A stretch of DNA of 64,000 nt from Gymnopus androsaceus JB14. Lineage: Eukaryota; Basidiomycota; Agaricomycetes; Agaricales; Omphalotaceae. A program made the translations under genes and the position numbers. Where the stretch lies: assembly GCA_009733575.1 (NCBI GenBank), contig ML769434.1, positions 62,444 through 126,443 of the forward strand. Direction: 5' to 3'. Below, piece by piece: positions 42,539 through 54,939 of this stretch. Position 1 is the first letter of the stretch. Each line of letters begins with the position of its first letter. The notes under the pieces are model-generated. The model was not told where the DNA came from, searched no databases, and saw nothing but the letters and a program-made list of their open reading frames with translations.

Positions 42539-44779
42539 TCAAATACCAGCAATGATATAGTGCAATTGGGAGTTTGTGCGCAATGGAATTGTGACTGCAT
42601 TCCTTACTCTGGCAATGAATCCTGCCTGAGGGAATGAGTCATTGCTTTCCCCTAGAATGCACATTTCATAGTTTCCAAGCAATGGTCTCATCCAGCTCAT
42701 GGAGAATTTGACCAACAAGCAACAGCAATAGAATGGCTCATAGGTGACCAGTGCCAAGTCCAAGTCAGTGTGCTCCAATGACTGTCCATCTGTACCAAGT
42801 TTGATGAGAACTTTCTTTGCAAATTTCCATTTTGCACAATCTGTGGTTGAAAGGTGTGGATTTTTGAGCAGTTTGTTCACTGTATCAAGGCACTTGCAAT
42901 GTTTCTTCAAGGTAATAGATTAGCCTTTGGCTCAGAGATTGTCAAAAATACATACTTTAAACTTTCATTGGTTGACCTTGAGTTTTTCTGATCAAGCATT
43001 CTCTTGTGAGTGAACACAGTTGTGGAATTCTTGGGCAGTTTCATAGCATTCACCAGAAGCATGAACGCATGGTTTATCAAGCTGCCAAGAGGCATGTGTT
43101 TGTTTGAGGTGATCCTGCAAGCAAATTTTGATCACCTTGGATGGGATACAATCACCTGGAATACGGAAAGTAGCTTGTTGATTGACAACCTGTGTCACCA
43201 GATTCAACACAACTTCTTGATTCCAGCAAGAGTTGCTCTGGCCCTGACTGAAGAAAAATTGGTGTTTGATTGCACCCTCAGGGCTGGGCCCCTCAAACTC
43301 CTCATATGCCCAGGCTATTGCCAAGTCCACAGGGACATACTTCTGAAAATTGTTGATTCTAGTCATACCAGTTGAGCTAATGAACATACTGTGGATGAGT
43401 CTCTGCATAACAATTAGCATCTGACAATGAAAAGAGGACCAAAATGCACCCTCCAATGTGATTCAAACCAATGATTTTCCAATGAGGAATCTTTGATCTC
43501 CTTACTGTAGGCTTGATTTCCAGGTCAAGGAATATTCTTGCATTGTGGGGCAGGAGTTTAGGAGAAGTTGATGCAGTGGAAGTAAGCCCTTGTAGAACTT
43601 GGGTAACTATGCTATCAACAGTGGGTCTGCACCACTTCAGACTGTGTTTGGCCAGGCAGGACTGAAGACAAGGGAGTCAATGAGGAAGTGGAAAATGCAG
43701 GCAAGGAGGACAAGGAGGATTGATTATTCCAGGACAACTGTTGCCACAGGTGCTGTTGCAAGTCCTGTATCTCAGTTTCATGCTTGTTTTAGCAGGATAT
43801 ATTAGCTTCCTCTGGTCTGATTTACCTTTTCTTGTTGAGCTTGGTTAAAATCCTTTGTCTAAGGCCAAGATGTGAGAAAAGGTATTTTCTCAATCTAGGG
43901 AACCTACCAGCTGGGTAATGGTTTCATTCTGCCTCACAATTGTTGGAGCTGCTGTCTTTATCTGATAGAGAGTGAGCTGTGGTATACTTGATCAGATGTG
44001 CCATATATGTACTTCCTCTGCAAGCTTCACTAAGTTTGCTAACACATCTTCCTTCTCAGCTAAAGCTCTGTTCCTGTTGGAGGTGAGTCTTGCACAGTCT
44101 GATGCCTGAAGGACAGAATTAGTCTGTAATTCTGCAGACCAAGATTATACTCACTAGTATATGAGTTCTGTCACTCTGGAGTTCAATGGTGACCTCAGAC
44201 TCTTCTAAACATCTCATAGTCGAAGTGGCTTGGGCCTTGAGCTCTTCAAGCATGCATACCACATCCTGCTGATTGTGTCAGAGAGTAAGAGGGAGTTTGA
44301 TGGACATACATCATTGGGCTGATTCAAACAAGCATTTATGCATTCTCTCAGTCACTCATTGTCCTGAAAGGCTGCAGCATACTGTGTACAGAAAAACTGC
44401 AGCTCCTTCTCAGTAGCTAGATGCTTTTCTTGTCCCCGTGGACATGGAAATAGTCAGTGATGTTCAAAAGGAGAGTGGAGGCTAATCACTTCATCAAACT
44501 GGTGCTGTGCAGGACCAGCTACTGCACAAATTTGTCTAGATGTGCATACAGAGTGCATGCTCCACTTTCATCATTGCATGGTTCATGCATACTTCTGCTG
44601 TATAGGACAAGCCAATTCAAAGGTACAGGTGCTGCATCATTTGAAGGCAGAGGGGCAAAGGAAGGTGAGAAGGATGGACCAGCATCCTGGGAAGATTGAG
44701 CTGGCCATGTACCAATTGTAGCTTGACCAAAAGGATAGGGCATATAGCAAAAGCCTTTGGTGGAAGGATTGGTCATCAT
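42539..44779 (-). CDS. Unknown multi-exon gene, partly degraded
   Basis: Minus-strand coding-like pieces: MMTNPSTKGFCYMPYPFGQA with PSFSPSFAPLPSNDAAPVPL and YAHLDKFVQ (44779-44520); LQFFCTQYAAAFQDNE (about 44360); CMLEELKAQATSTMRCLEES (about 44240); ARLTSNRNRALAEKEDVLAN then LVKLAEEVHIW (about 44080), coiled-coil-like; YVPVDLAIAWAYEEFEGPSP, SNSCWNQEVVLNLVTQVVNQ (43456-42992); TDGQSLEHTDLDLALVTYEP with SWMRPLLGNYEMCILGESN (42910-42539). Splice sites are plausible between several pieces but stops occur. I recognise no domain. It lies between mobile elements, so it may be an element-borne gene rather than host. Confidence 0.4.
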
Positions 44780-45341
44780 GTAGTGTATGTTTTGTGTTCA
44801 TTAAAGACAGGGAAAGTAAAGACAGGAAAATTGGGGCACCTGGCCTGATGGATGGATGAGTTCATACTGCTCAGGCATTTTAAAACCCAGACCATACCAT
44901 ATGCAAAAGGCTGCAATTAAATGGTTGGATAATTTGCATAAGAATTGGATTGACAATAAGATTTTGAATCTCACATCATGTACATTTTGGTTGATAGCAA
45001 TCATATGTGCAAGATAAGACTCTGGAAAAGAAAAAAATTTAGCTGAACTCCAACAATAGTGAGTTGACATCTAACCTCAGTGACCATGCACTTGAGGACA
45101 GCAGTCAGATCAGGCAATCATTATTGAAATTGAACAAGTCTATTATTGTCATTATACTTCAGATGTAGATAGAAGTACATTATGCCAACTGCAGGGGCAC
45201 TGCCAATCTACATCTCTGAGAGCTTTGGAAAAATGTAAGATGAGGTGCAAAACTAAAGAGTACTGTGTCAGTATTGAAGAACAAACATGAAGATAGCACT
45301 TCACAGCTTTGCAATGTGCCTTGCTTTAGGTGCATCTTTAC

Positions 45342-47500
45342 TGTTGGAATATCAAAGGTAATTTTACTATTTCACTATACATGGAACACTTTCTCGTAGT
45401 CTCCACTTGTTTGTATCACCACCCCATGCACTCCATATCTATTGTCTTGCAGACTCCACTCAGTCTCTTGCTGTATCCATCTACTATCTTGCAGTACCCA
45501 CTTTACCATATGCACAGTAGCCACAAATGTTCATGCAGTAGCCACTTGCCCAATATATTGTTTGTACATAGGACTGTATATAAGCCTAGGTACCATATCC
45601 TGTGATAACACCATTGTCCCCCATTGATCTGTGTGGACTTACTGCTGCTACTTCCTATTTAGGAATGTAACTCTAATAGGTTATGGGCCCTGGCCTTAAC
45701 CATTGACACATCTATTTGTGGACATAACTTTTATTGATGTCACAACCTAGACCTACTGCACCAGCCACTCACAGAACAGCATCAGGCCAAGCAGCTGCCA
45801 CAGCATCCAGTAGCAAACCCACACCTCTACCATTACCATTTCCAGCCACCGATTCAAAAGCACCTTGCACTTTGAAAACTCATATAGCAGACAAAGACAA
45901 AACCCATGACAGGTGGTGGAATTTTGTCAAACAAACATAGTTTGTTTGCGGTAAACAGCCTTGCCCAAACCGGTACAATACACCACATAAGAATACAGCA
46001 TATGCTGCACAACTACCAGATTATGCCAACATACCTGATATCAGCCACTGGCCAGGAACAATATAACACAGAGGCAGAAAACCAAAGACAGGAGAAAAGA
46101 CATAGCAAACATCTAGCTGACAAACAGAAAGCTGCAGCTTCATCTTCATCCAATTCCACTCCAGCACCTACACCTTCACCAGCTCCAGTTTTGTTACTGA
46201 AACAAGAGCCAGAACCATCTCCACCTCTGCCTAATCCATCTCCACAATGAACTCCACAACCCTTACCTAGTGATCTCCCACAAAATTCTCCACCCCCATC
46301 TCCATCAGACTCAGGTTCTAAATCATCAGGGGCATTTGAATTGGACTCCAACAACAACAATGACAATATGTCTAAAGCATCAAAAGCCTTTGATAAAGTT
46401 ACACTTTTAAAGTTGGATGGATCAAACTGGGACACATGGAAAACTCGAATAGAGTTTGCAGCCAAATCTATTGGCTATCAATGTTATCTAGAATGGAATC
46501 CTCATTCAACTGTGGGCACAGAGGCAATGGAGAATGATAAAGAAAAGGATAGTGACCTTTTGAATGCTATCATTGGCAGGTTATTGGATGGAATATTCTG
46601 AATGTATAGGCATTACAATAACACAAAACGGCTGTGGGACAATTTACTTGCTGATTATGATTCTAAAAATGCTCTCACTGAATCATTTTTGCAAAGGCAA
46701 CTACACACTATGCAATGCATGGACCTATCCAAGGTCAATAAACATCTGGACAACATGATCACCATCCACGATGACCTTACAACAAGGGGAATCAATATCA
46801 ACAATGAAATATTCATCAACACCATCATGTCCTCTGTCCCTGACACCTTCAAACACAAGATAAACACTCTAGCCATCTTCTCCATCAAATCCAACAAGAA
46901 GCTCAATCCTTCTGAGCTTATCTCCACTATACATGTGGAAGGAATGGTTCATCAAATGCAACATGATCATAAGAAGGAATTGGCAAACTATGCCGGTAAC
47001 AGGGGAAGAGGAGGATTCCAAGGTTGTGGAAATTCCTTTAGGGGAAACTCCAGAGGCAGAGGTAAAGGCAGAGGAGGGGCAATAAGTTGCCAAGACTCCA
47101 TCTGTGACAATTGCAGAGGCGAAGGACACTTCAGAAATCAATGTCCATTGGAGAAACGCAGCCAGGCCGATGAGGCCAAGGAGACGAAACCTCCTAAGGA
47201 GCAGAAGAAGAAGTCAGAAGGAAACTGGAGAGACAGGCCAAAGAACAATGAAGTGGCATCCTCATCTATGATTGAGGAAGTACTAGAGTCATCATGGGCA
47301 GCTATTGAAATTCCTGATAAGCCAGGGAATCTTGTTTTCAGTTTTTCTGAAATAGCTGATAAATTCAAATTAGCTCTTTCATCACTGAGGGATCAAAGCT
47401 GTGATATAGTAACTCCTCCACCACCACTTCAGGCTGCCCAAATTTATATCTTCTTAGTTAGACCAAAGTGTAACAATCCACTATCTGATATGAAGTAAAT
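45342..47500 (+). mobile_element. Copia-type retroelement, LTR-leader-gag fragment (copy 1)
   Basis: The sequence from TGTTGGAATATCAAAGGTA (45342) through about 45700 is matched on the opposite strand at 61278-60650, marking the LTR/leader. It contains GTATATAAGCC, a promoter-like box. A gag region follows. The protease, integrase and RT are missing: homology to copy 2 ends near 47390. Downstream are other sequences, so this is a truncated element. Confidence 0.65.
45734..47498 (+). pseudogene. Copia gag with CCHC zinc knuckle
   Basis: Frames: SQPRPTAPATHRTASGQAAA (45734), a Pro/Gln-rich spacer, FDKVTLLKLDGSNWDTWKTR (about 46390; typical UBN2/gag start), then after one in-frame stop at 46599 RHYNNTKRLWDNLLADYDSK, LQRQLHTMQCMDLSKVNKHL, RGININNEIFINTIMSSVPD, an RG-rich stretch, and the zinc knuckle CDNCRGEGHFRNQC (about 47100). 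These are the hallmarks of Ty1/Copia gag in mushrooms. Frame breaks near 45940 and 46250 plus the stop indicate decay. Confidence 0.75.
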
Positions 47501-47569
47501 CCACAGGAAATCCAGGGGCCCTGCCTGGAATCCATAGGGCTAGGACCTCTGGCACCCTTTGGATATGGA

Positions 47570-47690
47570 ATCCATGTACTAAAATATAGTAGTGGGTGAA
47601 TTCCATGCAATAGAAAAATGGTAGTGGATGGATTCCATGCACTAATAATTATAGTAGCACATGGATTCCATGCACTAGTAAATATCTCCT
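47570..47690. repeat. Tandem GGATTCCATGCACTA-type repeat
   Basis: Four imperfect copies of (T)GGATTCCATGCACTA at about 47570, 47618, 47630-47645 and 47659-47675, separated by AT-rich spacers with TAGTAG. Probably part of an element end. Confidence 0.55.
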
Positions 47691-50600
47691 GCCCTCTTGC
47701 ACTTTGTTTCAGCATGTTTGGTTGCTTGTTCATCACCTTCCCAAGCAGCCAGAACTTTTGTTTTAAGCTTTGGCCTATCTTCAACCTTTTGCTCAGCATG
47801 CACTTTGGACACAATCTGTCCCTTCCCAGGAGGACCTACTCTTGTAACTGAGCCAAGCAACTCTGTTGCGACCTGACTCTGTCTTCCCATCTGACTCCAG
47901 CCTCTGTCTAGCCTTTTCAGCCTTTTTATTTATTATTTATTTTTATTTATTTATTTTTTTGAATCCCGTTTATTCGCCAAAGTGTGTAAGCATATGGTAG
48001 TGAAATCTTATCTAGATATGTACTCATGTTGCATATGTATGAGTTTCTGCTCAGTTGTATAATACTGCCAACAACAAAGGGCACTCGGTGGAGGCCCCAG
48101 TGGGATAAATCCCACCTAACCGCAAGGGCTGGATTAGGTGCTGATAGGTAAGTTATGGTAAGGTGAAGATGAATCCCACTTCCCCTGCTCCTTTCCCCTC
48201 CTTCCTGCACCCCACCCCAGTCTCTATTACCTCCTTCCCAGGTTCTTTCTCCCTCCACGTTGTATACCTAGATGATTGGGCACATGCCACCACAATGCAG
48301 TGATTAACTGCCAACGGGAATCCAGACAATGCTCGCTTTGCTCTACTGTCTAAACCACTGGCCAGGTGGTCAGTTGGGTGGACTAGTCCTGGCAGTAAGT
48401 CCGAGAGTGTAGGATGGACAAGTCCCTGTGTTGGTCCTAGAGCTTCTGACCATGCTGGAAGTTGTGATGTGCTGGATGGTCACCATGTGTGGTTCCCATA
48501 ACAGCGCTGGTACAGGCTGGTTTGAGGATGTGACATGAGAGTGGTGTAATGATATGGATGAAACACAGTGGCCAAAGGTGGTGGATTGGATTGGGTGGAG
48601 TGTGGTCGGTAGTGATCAAAGGAGACAATTGGCCCAAATGGTATCCAACTGTCAACAGAGAAGTCCAGTGGCAAGGTAATCCCACTATTCCCCAGCTCCA
48701 GAGCATCCTGTGGAGGTAATGTTGTGATTAATGGGTCATCCTGCAAGAAGATGATGGCGAAGAGCCTTCTGTGTGCTCAGCAGGGTGCGGCTGACAGCCC
48801 ATCTTCAAGTCCTATGCCAAAAGGTAGCCAGCATGGTGCCCTTGGGTTGCCAGCAAAGCAAAAAAGCCACCACGCAAGCGTGGGAATGTCTCGGGATGGT
48901 GGTGGTACGGGATCAAGAAGCCTCTCCTTTTCAGCCTTTTGCACAAGTGTATTACTGACTGCCCATCTCTGTCTATGCTCCTTTAACACACAGGCACCTG
49001 GCAAAGTGGAGGCTCTATCTGATTCAAGCTCCTCTGCTCTTGTATTTTGCTTCTTCACCTTCTGCTTTTCCCCATTGTCTCCTTCCCACATCTGTTTATG
49101 CTTCTGTTCTTTTTGTAGTGGTTCCATTGGCATAGGTGATTCTTTGTCTACATTGAGCTCTTCTGACTCATGCCGAGGCAGTCCCACCCTTTTATGGCAC
49201 CTCTCATCTTCCACCACATTTTGTGGACGTCCTCTATTCATTTTTGCCTGAATCCTGTTTTCACAAGCTTTCACCCATGAGGCAACATCCCAGACATGAA
49301 CCAAGACCTTATTATGGTTGTCAGTGACCAAGGCTATATTTGCCTGCTCTTTCCAAGTGAGATTTTGATCCTCTATTGGTTTCTTTTAATCAGCCAAAGT
49401 CAAAAAGGATGAAAGGAAATAATATACCTTTGCCCCAATAATTTAGCTCATATATTGAACCTTTCAACCTCCTAGCTTCATTACTGTTGGCCAGGCAGCA
49501 TGCACATTTCATTCTCTTTGGAAATCATGCACCAAGGCTCAAGCACCCCCCAGGTAGATACCATTGACATATGCTTCTCATCACTGGTATTGAATTTGGG
49601 AAATTCTGTTGAGGGCCAGTTGCCAATGCAGATCTGTGACTGCCAAGCTACCTAAAGGAAGTTGTTCAGTGTCACTGGTCCTTTTAAATCATCACCAAAT
49701 GTGATTTCTACAAAAAAAAAAAACCCCCCCCATTAGGCTGGTGAATTGCAATTCCCTATAAATGAATGAACCTACCAACATCATATTGGAAAATACATCC
49801 CAAAGCACTCTGCTTCCAGTCAGCAGTCTGACCACATCTTGCCTTACTAGTAACTGACCATACCTTGACAAGGTCAGCATCCAAACCATGAACCTACATC
49901 TGCTGTGCTAACAGCAAAGCCTCTAGGTCATGGATTTGAGAGCTTATCTTGGTCCCATACTTTTCTTTTAACATACATCCATCCTCTGTGCCAGCCCAAA
50001 ATGCAGAGTTACTCCACCCAATGGAGTCACGGCATGTATTGATGAGAAATCCAAGAAGATGCTGTCCATATGTTTCATATATATGGTGTGCCTGATACAT
50101 GCAATGTTTCTATAATCCTCACTATAACTTTTAACAAAAAAAAACACTCACTAGCTTCAGCACATGTTTCAACATCTTTCTCAGATTGTTCTTGATCTTG
50201 CCACTTGTCTCTGCACTCCGCACAAACTCCACCAGCATGCCCTTATACCAATCCACCTCTTTGGCCATGGCATGCTTCCATTTCACAGGATTCTGTAGAT
50301 CCTCCTTCTGAGGTAACCACTCAGCCATTGTATCATAATACAGCTTCTGCAGTTGCTAATGTTTCTACACTTTGGTCATTAATATATTCATTCCAAGATA
50401 AGAAATAACATACCATCCCTCTTCTTTGGTGTTCCATGTTCAGTGCAGTAAGCCTTGAATGCATTCCATATATTGATGCTCCTGCTTGCCTTTGGCTCTC
50501 CTTCATCCTGCACATAGGATTAACATGCCTCTGGATCTTTGCCATGCTTCTTAGCAATGTTTTCAACAGCAAGTCTGAAATCTGCTTCAGCCACCATTAA

Positions 50601-50993
50601 CTCTGCTTGAACTATTTTCCCAAAATAGCTGCTTCCTGTGGCACCTTCTCCTCTCTCCTCTTCTTCCTCATCCTCATCTTCATCATCACTTCCATCCCCC
50701 ACACCATCTGGTACTTCATCATCCATTGCAAAGCCATCAGCAAGATGTTTTCTTATAGAGTGTTTTCTGACAGGGGCCCCCTTATCCCTATTATCAAACT
50801 CATCAACTTTTTCCAAATGATCTTTCACTGGGGATGCTCTGGCAGGGCTACTTTGGTAATTAACCAGTGGAGTTTTGGGATGCTCCTGATTCATTAACAT
50901 ATTCCCTGGAACAATATTGTCTTCTCCCCCTGTTACATTGGCCCCATTCTTCACATGCTCTTGCCATGCAATCAAGTAGTTATTCATTGGCAA
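47675..50993 (-). CDS. Unknown agaricomycete element-associated protein, multi-exon, degraded
   Basis: Minus-strand pieces: ENIVPG... SPARASPVKDHLEKVDEF, an acidic tract (DEDEDEEEEERGEG), QAELMVAEADFRLAVENIAK (50993-50520); SINIWNAFKAYCTEHGTPKK (about 50470); after an intron LYYDTMAEWLPQKEDLQNPV and WYKGMLVEFVRS (50335-50150); YQAHHIYETYGQHLLGFLIN and ISSQIHDLEALLLAQ (50100-49900); later VWDVASWVKACENRIQAKMN and a Lys/Glu-rich tail (49331-48777). The order NIWNAF - WLPQKEDL - HIYETYGxHLLGF - DLEAL recurs in repeated mushroom genes, as far as I can recall, but I know no function. Frame breaks suggest a pseudogene. Confidence 0.45.
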
Positions 50994-53479
50994 AAACAGG
51001 TGCTCAATTCAACTGGTGTCTCAGGCAAAGCTCTCTTGTCAAGAACAGCCTGATATTCATCATTGGAGTATGTTACCATGTCCAGTTTTCACTGGATCTA
51101 TTGCACATGCTCTTCCCATTTGTCAGGCTTTTGGCCAAGAAGTTTTGCTTTTTGGTGGGATTGAATAGATTTGCTGCATCATGATCCACCTTTACAACCT
51201 TAGTATATAATGAGTCTACATCAATATGGTGGTCCTAGATACCCTTGATACGTCAGTATTCTTGGTGGAGTGCATCATCAGTTGTTAAGTTGTTCAACTG
51301 GCTCTAGTGTGTGGCTTGGGTTGGCTTCGGGACCCAAAATGGTGACCTGAGCCAAGTCCGAGTATGGGCCTGAGGCTGAAAGCTCAATCACGGGATGGCC
51401 AAGGTAAGGTGGCTTCGGGTTGACCCAACATTTTACATGGCATAAAAAAAGTAATAAAGCAATATAAAACAATATTTACAACTGCTACCAGCTAAACCTC
51501 ATCATCATCATCAAATAAACGGATTTCATCCCCACCATGACCCTTGTCCAACAGGAAAGCTTCAAGCTCAGCATTTGTGATAAGATCTAGACGTGACCAA
51601 TCTCCAAAGCACATAAGTGCTTGAATGGTTGGGCCACGTAGGCAGTTACACAAATGCAGTATAAGGATGCAACCACATGAGAAGGATTGTTTGACAGGCA
51701 CTGCAGTCGCTATATAAATAATGACCAGCAGTAAGCATGAATAAAAGGATTAGTAAAACGTACCCATGATAGTGTGAATTGAAATGGCTAGCTTCGCGAG
51801 GTCAGGATAAACCTTTTGATTCATTACCCACCATTGCAGTGGGTCATTGGTCTGGACATAACTATCTGCTAAGTAGTAGTCAAATTGATCAGTTGCATTG
51901 TTATTTGAGAAGGCTGCTTTAGTCTGAGTAGACATGAGTGATACAAAAATATTTGAAGACAATCCAGGGACCTATAGTAAAACTAAATGTCAGTAAAAGA
52001 AATGAATAATAAAAAGTTTGACTGGCCAGTTTCTCTGTAGGTGAGTCCAATGTAGATGATTCCTTGGGTTTATACCGACCTTCCCAAGCTTTGTGTGCAA
52101 TATCAATAGCATTGTTGATCCAGCCTTGAGGCCACTGCAGTCATTTTAAAGTATTCAAGTTTGAATGAGGGATGAAGAACTATGAAAGGAATCTCAGTGC
52201 ACAAATTCACAATTTGAAAAAATAAATTTACTCATTGCAATTTGATAGATGTGGGAGGTGTCCGTGAGTTGATAATACTTATTTAGTGTTTGCTTTCCAG
52301 TTGAAAGTGCATGTTGAAGCGAGGCTGAGAGCTCTTGCTCATTGACAATACGGGTAGCAAAGGCCTCATCGATTTGATCCATGGCAGGGATGATGGCAGG
52401 GATGTTGGGGGAATTAGATGAAACGAACTCAGTGGCATCCTTTAATATCTGTAGAGCTAGTTGTTAGGTAAAATTGCGAACAATAATTATGGACGTACCA
52501 TCAATATGAAGACGAGACCATCCACAGCTTCCCACTCTTCATTAGATAGTATATAAGCTGCAAGCCTGTTGGAAGCGCTGTCTAAGAACTTATTCACAAG
52601 GTCTTTCATCTCCAAAAATGATTTTAGCATGTCATAGGTTGGGTTCCATCATGTTGCAATGTCACAAGGGAGAGTACGATTCTCGAAAGCCATCCCAGCT
52701 GTAAGTTCATGCCAACATGGGAGGAGCAAGGTTGGGGAGTTGATGATCTTGAATGAAATCTGTCAGGTCTAAGCATTACCAATCAGTCATACAGAAACCA
52801 ATTGACTGAAAAAAAGGAATTGGTTCAATAATTTCCGAAAATGGAAATTTTTATGATTGGTTTGCACCTAGGTAAAGATTTCCATCTTGGGAAATTTTGA
52901 CAAGAACATAGGTGCCAACCAATTGATGCAGGAATTGGTTCAGGATTGGTACGTACTTTCATCAATGCTGTATGTACAGGCTGCACGTTCTCTTCCCAGT
53001 CTTCTCTCTCCTCCTCTGTCATCTCTACCATAACATTGACAAAGCCCTCAATATCATTGGCATCCTGAATACCATTAGCCTGAACATCGTTTATCTGCAC
53101 TTTCAGCTCTTCTATTTCCTCTGCTTCTTCATTTGCTGCATCAACTGCTTTCAACTTTTTCCATTCAAATGGACGAAGGACACCTTTTCATTAATTACTA
53201 GGTGAGCAAAGCGCCAAGTATGTGATACGGTCTAAGAACACCTTTTGCAGTTAAATTGACAACATGAGCAAAGCACCTAACATGGGAACAAGCACCAAGA
53301 AACATTGGAAGCTCCTCTGCAAGTTCTTCAATCATTTTGTTGTTGGCAGAGGTGTTGTCACAGGTGATGGAAATAATCTTTCCAGGTATGTCAGTTTAGT
53401 TGTAGAGCAATTTGGTATTCCTAATGTACCTTGTTCTCAATTCCCCATTCTCTCAGAATCTTTGCAAGCGCCTCAGCTA

Positions 53480-54093
53480 TAGGGCTCTTCACCGTACGTA
53501 CCGTATACGGTACGGTGAAAATTTCCCGTGATACGGTACGGCCGAATACGGTTTGATTTTTTGCTCCACGGTACGGTACGGCAAAAATACGGCCATATAC
53601 GGATACGGTACGGAGTTTCAAACACAATCATTCAAGTACCATTTTTCTATCCATATAATGCACCTGTAAGAGGTACAATTGCTACTCTGAGAGTCCAGTA
53701 AATATTTTTGTATGAAGTCAGGATAATCACCCTTAAGAACGCTACACAGACATGGGTAACACATCTGTCACACTGTGTGACTGGGTCAATCCTCACCAAA
53801 ACCTGAAGATTGGAAGCACAAAATCGAGGCAGAAGTAACTGAAACACTATACTATGTTAAAGATTGAAATATAGTGTATGTAGCTCAATAATCGTTTTAA
53901 TACAACAGTTTTATCGAAACCTTCCCTGTAGCCTCCGTAGTACGGCCGTATTCCCGTATACGGTACGGTAAAATACGGGAATTACCGTACCAGATACGGT
54001 ACGGTCCCATGACCAAAAATCTGAGACGGTACGGAACGGTCACCGTATTTTACGGCCGTATACCGTAGGCTACGGATACGGTGAAGAGCCCTA
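53480..54093. mobile_element. 614-bp hAT-type element built of ACGGTACGG arrays
   Basis: Ends TAGGGCTCTTCACCGTA and, in complement, the same. Exact 8-bp duplication CTCAGCTA at 53472-53479 and 54094-54101. Both subterminal regions are packed with CGGTACGG / ACGGCCGTA words; the centre is unrelated AT-rich DNA. No coding capacity. Confidence 0.9.
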
Positions 54094-54120
54094 CTCAGCT
54101 ATGTTCTTGCCAGAATGGGA

Positions 54121-54939
54121 TAAAGGTGGACACGACTCCGGGTCCTGACCCGGTACCGGCAGGTTTACCTGTGGGAATACCGGCCGGTTTTTTAACCTGC
54201 GGGTCCCGGTACCGGTTTCCCACGGGTTATGCCCGGTTGCAGGTCGCCATTTTTGTTTCTATTGTGACCGGCCGGTAACGGTAGACCCGTGGGAACAAAT
54301 GTTTGGCTTTAATATTGGTACATATTTCACTACTTAGTGCCAATATAGTATACTAATATTATTGGTTAGTACTTACAGTATGTATTAGTTCTGCTTGGGA
54401 CTGATATTAGTGTCTAATACTAGTATACTTACACTAATAGTACTAATACTTTGCCAATAGTAGCTTAATTAATAGTAAGTAAGATAATAGAGGTGACATT
54501 AAGATGCATATATGCAGCTATAGTAGCAGTGATAGTGCATACAGTAGCATAGAGATCTTATTTGGATCCTATCTCCATGTCAAAAGACATTATCAATATT
54601 TTGGTATTATTACCACTGACATTGTATTGAATACTGTACCAATAATGGCTGGATACTTACCAGTCTTTGAATTTAGTACTAACATTGGTGCTAGAATCTA
54701 ATACAAACATACTAGTACCAGTATAAGTACTAATGTTAGTACAAATATTATTACTACTAGTGAGTGCCCTAGTATGGGCAGGTTACACAGGTACCGGCCG
54801 GTTTACCTGTGACAGGTCCCGGTACCGGTTAACCGGTTTCCCACGGGTTTGGAACCGGTCGCAGGTCGCTAGTTTTGCCCTCCGGTTACCGGCATCACAG
54901 GTCCAGGTAAACCGGGACCCGGAGTCGTGTCCACCCTTA
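54121..54939. mobile_element. 819-bp hAT-type element with CCGGTACCGG arrays
   Basis: Ends TAAAGGTGGACACGACTCCG and, in complement, TAAGGGTGGACACGACTCCG, continuing GGTCC. Exact 8-bp duplication GAATGGGA at 54113-54120 and 54940-54947. Subterminal GC-rich arrays (CCGGTACCGG, CCCGGGAC-like, CCCACGGGT) flank a central AT-rich stretch with many TACTAA/TAGTAC words. No coding region. Confidence 0.9.
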
